This document shows positions 7,384-16,388 of a stretch of DNA of 64,000 nt, one piece after another (positions within the stretch are counted from its first letter, which is position 1; every line of letters begins with the position of its first letter). Made by a program: the position numbers and the translations under genes. Under the pieces are notes generated by a model. That model had not been told where the DNA came from, ran no database searches, and saw only the letters and a list, made by a program, of their open reading frames with translations. The DNA comes from CAVQBJ01 sp963710725 (lineage in GTDB: Bacteria > Actinomycetota > Thermoleophilia > Solirubrobacterales > Solirubrobacteraceae), in assembly GCA_963710725.1 (NCBI GenBank), contig CAVQBJ010000001.1, positions 496,001 to 560,000 of the forward strand, written 5' to 3'.

Positions 7384-8583
7384 TCACCCCTTGCCAACCA
7401 CCTTGCTCGCGCCCCCGGAAGCGAGCGCCAGGAACGACTGACCGGCGTGCAGGATGACCGTCTCGCGGCGCCGGAAGTCGTCGACGGCCACGATGCCGCG
7501 GGCCACCTTTGTCAATGTGCCGGCGCAGGTGTTCTCGACGCTGTACTGCGTGCCCCGGACCGTCGACGCGCTGTAGTCGCCGCGGGTGGTGAACCGGCCG
7601 TGATCGGTTCCCTTGAGCAGCGCGAGCACCTTGTTGCTCAGCTTCCTGGCCGCCGACGCCCCGTAGCCCTTGCCCGCCGAGGCGCAGACCTTCGCGCGGT
7701 TGAGCGTGTCCATGAGGTCGAGCTCAGACAGGCCCTTCGCGGTGCGACTCTGTAGCAGCTTGAAGATGCCGGCCGAGTAGTCGCCGGTGTATTCCTTCCC
7801 CGCCGTCGCCGTCGCGGCCACGATGCGGACGGTGCCGCGCGTGGTGTCGAGGACCGAGTTGACCGGGATCTGACGCGCCTCGGTGAGCGGGATGAAGCCG
7901 GTGCCCTTCGTGAGGCTGGCCGCCGCCACGGGACCGAGCACCGAGTAGGTGGTGCCGGCGTTCGACCCGGCGGGCAGCTCGATGAGGACCTGGCCGCTCA
8001 CGGGCGTGACGTTCTCTGAGCTGCCGAGGACGGGAGGCGGGAGCGGCGTCGTGGGCGCCGCCTGGCTCGCGCACACGTACGGAGACGCGCTCGTGCCCGA
8101 CCCGTCGACGATGGCGCCGTTGCGCACCCAGATGAAGGTCCCGCTGTGCCCGGGACCGCCGACGGTGTCCGACCACGTGCCGCTGAAGCAGTTGCCGTTC
8201 TGCGTCACGGTGCCGGTATCGGTCGACGTGTAGCCGTTGGGCGGAAACTGGGCCGCACCCTGTGTCAGGGTCAGGGTGATGTGACCCCCGGCGTCCTCGT
8301 TGCCACCGAGCGAGAAGCTCTCGCCGGAGACCTGTCCGGTCCCGCTGATGTTCCCGTTCGCGTCCATCTGCAGGCCGAGCCGGTCGCTGTTCGGCGCACC
8401 GGCGGCATACCCCTCCCAGGTCCCGCTCAGCCCGTACAAGGGCGCCGCGCTCTCGACCGCCACGACCGAGGGCTGGGTGGCGGCCGACGCGCTGACACCC
8501 GACGCGGCGAGGACCGTGGCGGCGCCCAGCGCTGCGAGGGCGGCACATCCGAGAGCGCCGGTGCGAATCCGTGACTGCCTCAT
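7384..8583 (-). CDS. Secreted protein with FecR-like C-terminal region
   Basis: A 399-residue exported protein. Residues 1-35 form a signal peptide (RQSRIRTG, hydrophobic core, SASAATQ). The middle has GLSGTWEGYAAGAPNSDRLG and LTLTQGAAQF, suggesting a small beta-barrel. The C-terminal half has DTTRGTVRIVAATATAGKEY and TRGDYSASTVRGTQYSVENT, then ARGIVAVDDFRRRETVILHA. This FecR-like surface domain recurs in secreted proteins of Thermoleophilia, to my recollection, and is one reason for the taxonomic guess. Two domain cysteine pairs (NCFSG; ENTCAG) may form disulfides. A strong GGGGGGCAGAG precedes the ATG. The function is unknown; a cell-surface role is likely. Confidence 0.78.
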   Translation of the reverse strand: MRQSRIRTGALGCAALAALGAATVLAASGVSASAATQPSVVAVESAAPLYGLSGTWEGYAAGAPNSDRLGLQMDANGNISGTGQVSGESFSLGGNEDAGGHITLTLTQGAAQFPPNGYTSTDTGTVTQNGNCFSGTWSDTVGGPGHSGTFIWVRNGAIVDGSGTSASPYVCASQAAPTTPLPPPVLGSSENVTPVSGQVLIELPAGSNAGTTYSVLGPVAAASLTKGTGFIPLTEARQIPVNSVLDTTRGTVRIVAATATAGKEYTGDYSAGIFKLLQSRTAKGLSELDLMDTLNRAKVCASAGKGYGASAARKLSNKVLALLKGTDHGRFTTRGDYSASTVRGTQYSVENTCAGTLTKVARGIVAVDDFRRRETVILHAGQSFLALASGGASKVVGKG

Positions 8584-8774
8584 CTCTGCCCCCCGGTCCT
8601 CGGTGACGAAGGCGAAGACTGTATCTGGCGCGGCCCGGTGGCGAGCCGTCTCGAGACCGCGGTCGTGCTCGCGCTGCGGCGGGAGAGCGCGGTCATGGCC
8701 CGCAGCTGGCGCGGCATCGCCGCGCCCTTGGCGATCGCCGCGTTTGCCTTCGACCGCGAGCGTTACGCGGCACT

Positions 8775-8793
8775 GAGGACAGAAGGTGTCCTC
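8775..8793. promoter_or_regulatory. Hairpin/palindrome between secreted-protein gene and TetR gene
   Basis: GAGGACA-GAAGG-TGTCCTC is a perfect 7-bp inverted repeat with a 5-base spacer. It lies downstream of the TetR gene's stop and upstream of the secreted-protein gene, both on the minus strand. It could be a terminator-like hairpin or an operator for the downstream gene. No U-tract is present. Confidence 0.4.
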
Positions 8794-8862
8794 AATTGCG
8801 GTCAGGCTGGCAGGGTGATCTCGAGCGTCCCGGACAACCTGCGAATCCGATCGCGGCCCGCG

Positions 8863-9441
8863 TCAGCGCGGCCGGAGCACGTCGATCACGAGCTCGAGGT
8901 ATCTGCGCCAGTCGAAGCCTGGCATGCCGCCCATCGTGGAGGACAGGCCGCACATCAGCATCGAGATGTCGTTCGCATCCGCGTCGGCGCGGATCGTCCC
9001 CGCCTTCCGGGCGCGCGCGATCATCTCCTCGGTAAGCGCGACGAGCTCCTGCCGCTCGGCTTCCGCCTGGCTCCAGATCTCCTCGTCGGCCCCTGCGAGC
9101 GCGTGCCGAATGGCGGCGTCGCTCGACATGGTCTCGGCATTGCGCCGCAAGACGTCCTCCAAGACGGCGAACGGCTCGCCGTCCTCTTCGAGCGCGTCGC
9201 GGGCGCGGGACGCGAACAGCCGGAACTTCTCCCGCAGGAGCTCCACCAGGAGCGCCTCCTTCGTCGGGAAGTGCCTGTACACGGTGCCGACGCCGACACC
9301 CGCTCGCCGGGCGACGTCGTCCATCTGCGCATCCGCTCCGCACTCGGCGAAGACGGCCCGCGCGCTCTCGAGGATCCGCTCGCGATTGCGGCGCGCGTCG
9401 GCACGCAGCGGTCGCACGGGATCGATCAATGGTTGGGCCAC
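8863..9441 (-). CDS. TetR-family regulator, divergent from MFS exporter
   Basis: A 192-residue TetR/AcrR regulator. The N-terminal helix-turn-helix covers residues about 15-60 (RERILESARAVFAECG; VARRAGVGVGTVYRHFPTKE). The C-terminal ligand domain ends in MGGMPGFDWRRYLELVIDVL. The start is GTG at 9441. It is divergent from the MFS exporter gene at 9524, with an 82-bp spacer holding a promoter and an inverted repeat overlapping the -35, the standard local-repressor arrangement for drug efflux. It probably represses the exporter and responds to an exported compound. The exporter is now frameshifted, so the pair may no longer work. Confidence 0.93.
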   Translation of the reverse strand: MAQPLIDPVRPLRADARRNRERILESARAVFAECGADAQMDDVARRAGVGVGTVYRHFPTKEALLVELLREKFRLFASRARDALEEDGEPFAVLEDVLRRNAETMSSDAAIRHALAGADEEIWSQAEAERQELVALTEEMIARARKAGTIRADADANDISMLMCGLSSTMGGMPGFDWRRYLELVIDVLRPR

Positions 9442-9451
9442 AGCACTCTCA

Positions 9452-9490
9452 TCCGTTCGCTTGACAAACGGAATCGTAGTTCACTATAGT
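9452..9490 (+). promoter_or_regulatory. Promoter of MFS exporter with overlapping TetR operator
   Basis: TTGACA (9461-9466) and TATAGT (9485-9490) are separated by 18 bp, a good sigma-70-type promoter for the exporter. The inverted repeat TCCGTT (9452-9457)/AACGGA (9467-9472) brackets the -35, and AACGGA occurs again closer to the gene, a typical layout for repression by the divergent TetR protein. A GGAGG ribosome binding site lies about 10 bases upstream of the ATG at 9524. Confidence 0.7.
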
Positions 9491-9523
9491 CCCGAGCGCA
9501 AACGGAACCGGAGGTCAGCTTCC

Positions 9524-11027
9524 ATGCAGTCGGCATCCCTCAGCACCACCGAGCCCCCCTCGCCGTACACGCCTCGTGCGAAGAACTTAGCGCTGCTGCT
9601 GCTCGCGGTGACGCAGTTCGTGGTCGTGATCGACGCGTCGATCGTGAACGTCGCGCTGCCCTCGATCGGTTACAGCCTCCACTTCGCGCGGTCCGACCTC
9701 TCGTGGGTCGTGAACGCATACACGCTTACCTTCGGCGGCTTCCTGCTGCTCGGCGGCCGGCTCGCCGACCTGCTCGGGCGCCGGCGGATGTTCATGCTCG
9801 GGCTGGTCGTGTTCTCGCTCGCGTCGTTCGCCGGCGGGATCGCCCAGTCCGAAACGTGGCTGCTCGCGGCGCGGGCGGTCCAAGGCCTGGGTGCCGCGAT
9901 CGTCTCGCCGGCGGCGCTGTCGATCATCACCACCACCTTCGCCGAGGGCGCGGAGCGCAACCGCGCGTTGGGCGTCTGGGGCGCGGTCGCCGGCGCCGGC
10001 GGCGCGGCGGGGGTCCTCCTTGGTGGCATTCTCACCAGCGGCCTCAGCTGGCGCTGGGTGCTCTTCGTCAATGTCCCGATCGGGCTCGCCGCAGCGGCGT
10101 TCGCGCCGCGGACGCTCGTCGAGAGTCGCGCCGAGGACGGAGCGAGCACGTTCGACCTGCCGGGTGCCGTGACCGTCACGGCGGGCCTGTCGCTGCTCGT
10201 CTACACGATCGTGGACACGGTCAACGTGGGCTGGGGATCGACAGCGACGCTGCTGCGCCTCGCCGGTGCCGTCCTCCTGCTGGTGGCCTTCGTGATCATC
10301 GAGCTTCGCCAGCGCCATCCGCTCATGCCGTTCTCGATCTTCCGTCTGCGAACGTTGCGCGGTGCGAACATCGTCGGGCTGCTGATCGGCATGTCGCTGT
10401 TCTCGATGTTCTTCTTCATCTCGTTGTATCTGCAGAACGTCCTGCAGTACTCGCCGATCAAGACCGGGATCTCCTACCTGCCGCTGGCCGTCGGGATCAT
10501 CCTCTCGGCGGGAGCCGCCTCCCAGCTCGTGACGCGCTTTGGCTTCAAGCCGCCGCTGATCGCCGGCCTCCTGCTGATCGCCGGCGGACTGCTCTGGTTC
10601 TCTCAGGTGCCGGCGAGCGGCGGCTCGTTCGGGGCCGACGTGCTTGGCCCGTCGCTCCTGGCTGCGGCTGGGCTTGGGTTCTCGTTCGTGCCGGTGACGA
10701 TTGCCGCCGTCAGCGGGACCGAGCCGCACGAGGCCGGGCTCGCCTCGGGTCTCGATTAACACGTCCCAGCAGGTCGGTGGTGCGCTCGGGCTCGCGATCC
10801 TGGCCACGATCGCGAACAGCAAGACGCAGAGCTTGTTCCACGTGGGGGTGCACAACACCTCGGTCGCCCTGACCAAGGGGTTCGATCAGGCCTTCCTCGT
10901 CGGCGCCGGCTTCGCCGTCACCGGAGCGATCCTGGCCGCCGTGCTGATCTCCTCACGTGACAGCCGCGAGCACTCGATCTCCGCCCGCGCCGGTAACCCG
11001 GCCGTCGTTACCGTCCCGTCGGGCTGA
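9524..11027 (+). pseudogene. MFS drug-exporter gene (DHA2/EmrB-type) with one frameshift
   Basis: A 14-TM-type MFS exporter. The first frame gives 411 residues: DASIVNVALPSIG at TM1, GGRLADLLGRRRMF (motif A) and GAVAGAGGAAGVLLGGIL (motif C). It ends prematurely at TAA 10757-10759 after ASGLD. The natural continuation INTSQQVGGALGLAILATIA, including the last helix, lies in the next frame to 11027. An extra G at 10754 explains the switch. It is either a real recent inactivation or a sequencing indel. The gene is controlled by the divergent TetR regulator and would have exported small drugs or metabolites by proton antiport. Confidence 0.88.
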
Positions 11028-11180
11028 ACGGCACCACGGCTCGTCGCACGCCGAGTTCGGCCGCGCCGGTCCTCGGGCGCGGCCGACGGCGGTCGTCGTC
11101 CTCGCGACGATGCGGACAGAAGCTGACCTGAATCGCACATACGGTGCCTCCCGATGTCAAACAAGCCAGAAGGGAGCACG

Positions 11181-12071
11181 ATGCCTGAACGAGACGGATA
11201 CCCACCCGGCGTCCCATGCTGGATCGACACCCGGCAGCCCGACCCGGAGGCTGCCGTCGCCTTCTACGGCGGCCTCTTCGGATGGGATTTCGCGGACGCA
11301 ATGCCGCCGGACTCGCCCGGCCGGTACTTCATCGCTCGCCTCCGCGGCGGCGACGTGGCCGCCGTCGGCTCACAGCCCGAGGGCGGGCCACCGAGCGTCG
11401 CGTGGAACACGTACATCTGGGTTGAGAGCGCCGACGAGACCGCCGCGAAGGTGAAGGCTGCGGGCGGGCGCATCCTGGCGGAGCCCTTCGACGTCATGAA
11501 CGCGGGCCGCATGGCGGCGTTCGCGGATCTCGAAGGGGCCGCGTTCTGCGTCTGGGAGGCCGGAGCACACAGGGGCGCGCGGGTGGTCAACGAACCCGGC
11601 TCGTTGAACTTCAATGGCCTGAACACCCGCGACCCGGACAGCGCGAAGTCCTTCTACGGCTCGGTGTTCGGCTGGCAGACGCTCAGCCTCGGGCCGGGCG
11701 CCCAGATGTGGCGGCTGCCGGGCTACGGCGACTTCCTGGCCCAACGCGACGCCGGGCTCCGCGAGCGCATGGCGCAGACCGGCGCTCCACAGGGCTTCGA
11801 GGATGTGGTCGCGACCCTCAATCCGATCCCGCACGGCCAGCCCGATGTGTCGCCGCACTGGAGCGTGACGTTCGCCGTCGATGATGCCGACGAGATCGCC
11901 GAGCGGGCGGCGGAGCTCGGCGGTCGTGTCGTCGTGGCGCCGTTCGACGCTCCGTGGGTGAGGATGACCGTCATCACCGATCCCCAGGGTGCGACGTTCA
12001 CGGCGAGCAGGTTCGTACCGGAGAACAGGGACCTCCCCACTGAGGCCGACTCGACGGTCACCGCCGCTTAG
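11181..12071 (+). CDS. VOC-family protein with two glyoxalase-like domains
   Basis: A 296-residue tandem vicinal-oxygen-chelate protein of the Cfp30B/hydroxylase-like type. Domain 1 (residues about 10-125) starts PCWIDTRQPDPEAAVAFYGG and domain 2 (about 140-270) has FNGLNTRDPDSAKSFYGSVF. Both carry the DPEAA..FY/DPDSA..FY signature of the family, ending DPQGATFTASRF. Members act in metabolite modification or antibiotic resistance, and the substrate here is unknown. ATG at 11181 is chosen because GAAGGGAG lies 5 bases upstream; an alternative ATG at 11154 lacks such a site. The gene is followed by a very strong hairpin terminator shared with the convergent gene. Confidence 0.9.
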   Translation: MPERDGYPPGVPCWIDTRQPDPEAAVAFYGGLFGWDFADAMPPDSPGRYFIARLRGGDVAAVGSQPEGGPPSVAWNTYIWVESADETAAKVKAAGGRILAEPFDVMNAGRMAAFADLEGAAFCVWEAGAHRGARVVNEPGSLNFNGLNTRDPDSAKSFYGSVFGWQTLSLGPGAQMWRLPGYGDFLAQRDAGLRERMAQTGAPQGFEDVVATLNPIPHGQPDVSPHWSVTFAVDDADEIAERAAELGGRVVVAPFDAPWVRMTVITDPQGATFTASRFVPENRDLPTEADSTVTAA

Positions 12072-12127
12072 CGCGATTCGGCTGCGACCGGTGTCCTGAC
12101 GCGCGGCGAGTCCGGACCCCCGATGCG

Positions 12128-12162
12128 CCGAGCGGGCCGCTGCGCTGCAGCGGCCCGCTCGG
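12128..12162. terminator. Bidirectional hairpin terminator
   Basis: Perfect 15-bp arms (12128-12142 and 12148-12162) close a 5-base CGCTG loop. It lies between the stop of the VOC gene (plus) and the end of the convergent membrane-protein gene (minus), so it can end transcription from both sides. No U-tract, as is common in GC-rich actinobacteria. Confidence 0.85.
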
Positions 12163-12191
12163 TCTGCCTGGTCTGTCTTGGAGCCCGACCG

Positions 12192-12726
12192 TCACATGCT
12201 CGGCTCGGCGACCGTCACGCGGCCGGGCCGCCCGTTCGTCCCCGCTTGGCTGCGGGCGACGAGGCTCAGCGTGCGCGTCGTGGTCATCGCGAGGGCCACG
12301 AGGATGAGCGCGTCGGTGAGGGCGTCGGCGGTGACGTGGTGGGCGAGCATCCAGGTATCGAGGCTCCCCGAGAACCAGTGCTGTGAGCCGTAGATGAACG
12401 CCAGCCGTCCGGCAGCCGCCGCGGTCCAGATCGCGACGTAGCCGATGCCGGCGCGCGAGAACGTCTCGCCGGTCTGGCCGTCGCGCTCGATGCGCATCAG
12501 GCCGCCGGCGACGCAGGCCGAGCAGGATGCCGGTGCCTGCGCCGGCGAGCTCGATCGCCAGGCCGGCACCGCTGGTGGCAAAGGCGGTCAGGTAGGCGGC
12601 CCCGGCCCCGGCGGCGATCATCAGCGGGCGAACGAGCCGGTGCGTGGTGATGGCCCGGCGTCCGAGGTCTGAGGCGAACACGCCGACGAGGATGGCGACG
12701 GTGAGGATGACTGCGCTGGTGGGCAT
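12192..12726 (-). pseudogene. Small membrane protein gene, frameshifted
   Basis: The N-terminal part from ATG 12726 reads PTSAVILTVAILVGVFASDL and continues with two further hydrophobic segments (RPLMIAAGAGAAYLTAFATSG; AIELAGAGTGILLGL). The C-terminal part lies in another frame, GLMRIERDGQTGETFSRAG then YVAIWTAAAAGRLAFIYGSQ, with a final helix TADALTDALILVALAM. The frames switch at about 12500, so a single indel breaks a roughly 178-residue polytopic protein. AAGGAG lies upstream of the ATG. It starts back to back with the histidine kinase gene. The family is not recognised. Like the MFS gene 1.7 kb away, it may be a true pseudogene or carry a sequencing error. Confidence 0.7.
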
Positions 12727-12756
12727 TTGAGGCTCCTTGTTCGGTGGGCTCCGCTG

Positions 12757-13986
12757 ATGACGACACGGTCGCATCGGCGAGCGGCCCGTTTCGTCGGCGC
12801 GTGGGACGATCTGCGGGTGGATCCTGCCGCGCGTCTCCACCCGGATCTCCACCCGCGCGCGTCGATGGCTCCGGGTCGGGTGATCCAGCTCGCCCGCCTG
12901 GTCGGGCTCGGGCTCGTGGACGTTCTGGTGGCGCTCAGCTCACGCCACGCCGGTCCGGGCTGGTTGATCGTCGTCCTCGCGGTGGTCGCGAACGCCGCCG
13001 CGCTCGTGTGGCTGTCCGGACGCCCTCGAGATGCCTTCTCGCAGGCGTCGGCGCTCGGCGTCATGGGCTTCGCGGGCGGGCTGCTGGCGGGGCTGCAGCA
13101 CGGCAGCGCGGCGCTGGTATTCCCAGGGGTCGCCGTCGCCCAGGCGGTCGCCGACGGCTCGGCGCTCGCCGCGCTCGCCACCGGTGCCGTCTCGCTGGTC
13201 GGGCTGGAATTGGGCGTGCTCTGGGCGAGCCTCGGGGCAAGTGCCGCGGTCGGGTATCCGGCGATCCTCCTCGGAGCTGGTCTGATCGGGCTCACCCGCC
13301 GCCAGTACGTCGCCCAGGGCCGAGCGGCCCAGGAGCTCGTCGCGCAGACGCGCCGGACCGAGGCGGCGACCCGCCGTGCCGCTGCGCTTGATGAGCGCAC
13401 CCGCATTGCCCGCGACATCCACGATGTGCTCGCTCACGCGCTCGGTGGTCTGACGGTTCAGCTGCAGGCGGCCGAGCTGTTGCTCGAGCAGCGAGGCGAC
13501 GTCGCCGGCGCGTTGCAGCGGATCCGCGGCTGCCAGCGCACGGCACGTGAGGGACTCGTGGAGGCGCGCCGCGCCGTCGCGGCGCTGCGCAGCGATGCGC
13601 CACCGCTCCCGGAGGCGCTGTCGGGGCTGATGGAGTCCCACCGCGACCACGGCGACCACGGCGAGCTGGTGGTCGAGGGCGCCGTCCGGGCGCTGCCGCC
13701 CGAGGTCTCGCTCGCCCTCATGCGCACGGTCCAGGAGGCACTGACGAATGCTCGTCGCCACGCACCCGGCGCGGCGGTGCGCGTGTGCCTCACCTACGGG
13801 TCCGCCACCACGAGCGTGGTGGTCAGCAACGACGCAGCAGCTTCGCCGCCCGCTGTCGAGCCCGCGGACCCCACCGGCGGGTACGGTCTGGCCGGTATGC
13901 GCGAACGCCTCGAGCTCGCCGGCGGGCATCTGGCCGCGGGGCCGAGCCCGGACGGCTGGACGGTGCACGCGGAGGTCCCCTCGTGA
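12757..13986 (+). CDS. NarL-type sensor histidine kinase
   Basis: A 409-residue membrane kinase. Five to six hydrophobic segments occupy residues about 45-200, followed by a short coiled coil (AQELVAQTRRTEAATRRAAA). The HisKA_3 dimerisation/phosphoacceptor helix has ERTRIARDIHDVLAHALGGL with the His of RDIHD. The HATPase_c domain has TVQEALTNARRHAPG (N-box) and GGYGLAGMRERLELAGG (G-box). The start is uncertain: ATG 12757 has a weak GGTGGG upstream, while GTG 12817 and ATG 12865 are alternatives. The stop overlaps the GTG of the response regulator (GTGA), so the two are translationally coupled. The signal sensed is unknown. Confidence 0.9.
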   Translation: MTTRSHRRAARFVGAWDDLRVDPAARLHPDLHPRASMAPGRVIQLARLVGLGLVDVLVALSSRHAGPGWLIVVLAVVANAAALVWLSGRPRDAFSQASALGVMGFAGGLLAGLQHGSAALVFPGVAVAQAVADGSALAALATGAVSLVGLELGVLWASLGASAAVGYPAILLGAGLIGLTRRQYVAQGRAAQELVAQTRRTEAATRRAAALDERTRIARDIHDVLAHALGGLTVQLQAAELLLEQRGDVAGALQRIRGCQRTAREGLVEARRAVAALRSDAPPLPEALSGLMESHRDHGDHGELVVEGAVRALPPEVSLALMRTVQEALTNARRHAPGAAVRVCLTYGSATTSVVVSNDAAASPPAVEPADPTGGYGLAGMRERLELAGGHLAAGPSPDGWTVHAEVPS

Positions 13987-14636
13987 ATTCGGCCCTGCGC
14001 GTGCTCGTCGTCGACGATCAGCAGATCGTGCGCGAGGGACTGGCCACGGTCCTGGACCTGCTGCCCGACGTCAGCGTTGTCGGGAGCGCCGTCAACGGCG
14101 CCGAGGCCCTCGAGCTCGTCGCGCGACGCCGGCCCGACGTCGTGCTGATGGACCTCCACATGCCCGTGCTCGACGGAGTTGCGGCGACGCGCCGGATCGT
14201 CGCCGAGCACCCGTCCAGTGCCGTGCTCATCCTCACCACGTTCGGCGAGGACGACGACGCGCTCGAAGCACTGCGCGCCGGCGCGCGAGGCGTCCTCACC
14301 AAGGACGCCGGTCATCAGGAGATCTCCCGCGCGCTCCACCAAGCCGCCGCCGGTCACATGACCCTCGCGCAGCCGCTGCAGGCGCGCCTGCTCGCCGCGG
14401 CCGCACCGCCGGACGTACCCGTCCGGACCGAGCCGCCCGACGGACTGACCGCGCGGGAGGCACAGGTGCTCGGGCTGATCGCTGCCGGCTTCACCAACCG
14501 CGAGATCGCCGAGCGCCTCGTCGTCTCCGAGACGACGGTCAAGACTCACGTCAACCACGTGTTCGCAAAGACCGGCGCCCGCGACCGCGCGGCCGCGATC
14601 AACTACGCCAACCAACACGGGCTCGGCTCCTCCTGA
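13983..14636 (+). CDS. NarL/FixJ-family response regulator
   Basis: A 217-residue two-component response regulator. The receiver domain (residues 6-120) has the acidic pair in LVVDDQQIV, phosphoacceptor Asp57 in VVLMDLHMP, Thr/Lys switch residues in LILTTFGEDD and VLTKDAG. The LuxR-type DNA-binding domain (about 148-210) reads LTAREAQVLGLIAAGFTNRE followed by SETTVKTHVNHVFAKTGARD. GTG at 13983 overlaps the kinase stop, making this the obvious cognate partner. It probably controls neighbouring or remote promoters after phosphorylation. The downstream MFS gene is convergent, so it is not part of this operon. Confidence 0.95.
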   Translation: MNSALRVLVVDDQQIVREGLATVLDLLPDVSVVGSAVNGAEALELVARRRPDVVLMDLHMPVLDGVAATRRIVAEHPSSAVLILTTFGEDDDALEALRAGARGVLTKDAGHQEISRALHQAAAGHMTLAQPLQARLLAAAAPPDVPVRTEPPDGLTAREAQVLGLIAAGFTNREIAERLVVSETTVKTHVNHVFAKTGARDRAAAINYANQHGLGSS

Positions 14637-14686
14637 CCGCTCCGGGCGCCCCGAAACGCTCGGTGATCGCCGACTGCCAGCCCGCG

Positions 14687-16270
14687 TCACGAGGTCACCG
14701 CCTCCGCGGTCGCCTGCTGCGAGGCGGCCGCCGTGGCCACATCGGTCGGATAGGTGCGCCGCGCACCGAGCAGGACGATGCCGGCGGCGGCGAGCGCGGC
14801 GAGCATGACCAGGAAGGTGACCTCGAGCCCCGTCGCGGTGCTCGAGGACACGAGGGGCGGGTGGGTGCCGACCGGGCTCTGCTGAGGCACGATGCCGGCG
14901 ACCAGGTCCGCCAGCCCGCCGAACGCGAGCGGCGCGCAGGCCTGCGTGAGCGAACGCAGGAACGTGCGCGTGCTTTCCGACCGCCCCCACAGTCCGGCCG
15001 GGATGACGTCGAGCGCGGCCGCGTTGAGCGGGGGATTGGCCGCGGCGATGAGCGCCATGCCGCCGACGTCGAACCACACCGCGGGCGTGAAGTGACTGCT
15101 GCTGAGGCCCGAGATCAACAGCACGAACGCGCCGAGATAGCAGACCGCCGGCACGAACACGCGGGCCTCGAGGAAGCCGCGGCGCAGCAGCAGGTCGGTG
15201 ACCTGCCCGCTCACCAGCGTGCCGATCAACGCGCCGAGGACGAGCAGCCCGAGCCCGAGCTCCGACGTCGCCTGGCTGACGTGGTAATCGCCCCGCACGA
15301 ACAGCAGCGCGAAGGTCTGCACGCCGGCGAAGAAGAAGTACCCGAGCGACGAGCCGACGATGATCATCAGCTGCGTCGGGACGGAAAGGATGTAGCGCAC
15401 CCCGCGCACGAGCCCGAGGGCCTGCGGATCCTCTCTGAGGACGCGTCTGGGATCGGCCCTCACCCCGCGCCGGCGCGCCGCGGCGGGCGCCGGGTCATCG
15501 CCGCGGTCGGGCTCGTCGGGCTGCTCCTCCGCCGGCGGATCGGCCGCGGATCGCACCGCCGCGAAGTCGCTCGCGCCTGGCTCGAGCCGGCTCTGGCCCC
15601 CGCGCTGCGGCTCGGGCACCGTGCGCCACAGCGTGCGCGCGAGGAAGAACCCGGGGATCGCAAGCAGCACGAACGCGGCCCGCCACGTGAACACAGAGGC
15701 CACGGTCCCGCTCACGATGAAGCCCGCGGCGGTGCCGACGGCCTCGCCCGCGAGGATGTAGCCGTAGACGCGGCCTCGCTCCCGCGCCGGGAAGTAATCG
15801 CCGGTGAGCGATGCGATCGCCGGGCCGGCCGTCGCCGTCACCGCTCCGAGCGCCAAGCGCGTGAGGAGCAGGCGCCCGTAGCCGCCGGCGAACGCGCTCG
15901 CCAGTGACGCGACGCTCCACAGCGCGATGCTGAGCGACAGCAGGGGAATGCGCTTGACCCGGTCGACGAGCAGGCCGACCGGGATGACGAACACCGCTCC
16001 GACGAGCAGGGCCGCCGAACTGAGCAGCCCGATTTTCGCGTTGCCGATGTGCAGCGACTGCTCGAGCTGCGGTGCCACCGCGCCGATCGTGGACGCGTCG
16101 GCGCTGCTGAGCGCGAGCACCCCGCCGAACAGGACGATCACGCGCGCCCGCGCGGGCCCGCCCACGAACACGATCACATGTCCGCGCAGCCGGCGGCCGG
16201 TCCAGCGAGCGGCGCGCAGCAGCATCTGCCCGGCGCGCGCGACCACACCCGTGTCGCCATTCCCAGCCAC
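14687..16270 (-). CDS. MFS transporter, 12-TM type with long cytoplasmic loop
   Basis: A 527-residue major facilitator transporter. The N-terminal half has SADASTIGAVAPQLEQSLHI and GAVFVIPVGLLVDRVKRIPL, the motif A variant between TM2 and TM3. A charged, Pro/Asp/Arg-rich loop of about 70 residues (EEQPDEPDRGDDPAPAAARR) separates the halves, and the C-terminal half has GALIGTLVSGQVTDLLLRRG. The overall pattern resembles Spns/sugar-phosphate-type permeases more than drug exporters. The substrate cannot be told from sequence. It lies alone, convergent to the two-component operon. Confidence 0.88.
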   Translation of the reverse strand: MAGNGDTGVVARAGQMLLRAARWTGRRLRGHVIVFVGGPARARVIVLFGGVLALSSADASTIGAVAPQLEQSLHIGNAKIGLLSSAALLVGAVFVIPVGLLVDRVKRIPLLSLSIALWSVASLASAFAGGYGRLLLTRLALGAVTATAGPAIASLTGDYFPARERGRVYGYILAGEAVGTAAGFIVSGTVASVFTWRAAFVLLAIPGFFLARTLWRTVPEPQRGGQSRLEPGASDFAAVRSAADPPAEEQPDEPDRGDDPAPAAARRRGVRADPRRVLREDPQALGLVRGVRYILSVPTQLMIIVGSSLGYFFFAGVQTFALLFVRGDYHVSQATSELGLGLLVLGALIGTLVSGQVTDLLLRRGFLEARVFVPAVCYLGAFVLLISGLSSSHFTPAVWFDVGGMALIAAANPPLNAAALDVIPAGLWGRSESTRTFLRSLTQACAPLAFGGLADLVAGIVPQQSPVGTHPPLVSSSTATGLEVTFLVMLAALAAAGIVLLGARRTYPTDVATAAASQQATAEAVTS

Positions 16271-16388
16271 GCCCCGACTGTACGCGGGTCAGAACTCTCC
16301 CACGCGGCTCGCCGCCGCGCGAGCGCTCAGCCGGGACTCAGCGCGCGCGCCTGTCGACCGTTACGCCGGGGCCGCGATGCGCGCCGCT

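Noticed and set aside
9524..11027. Programmed frameshift in the MFS gene
   Set aside because: No slippery heptamer or stimulatory structure was seen at 10754; a plain indel is simpler.
13748..15907. A 719-codon plus-strand frame covering the kinase end, response regulator and MFS gene
   Set aside because: It overlaps three recognised genes in other frames and is made of Arg/Ala/Glu strings.
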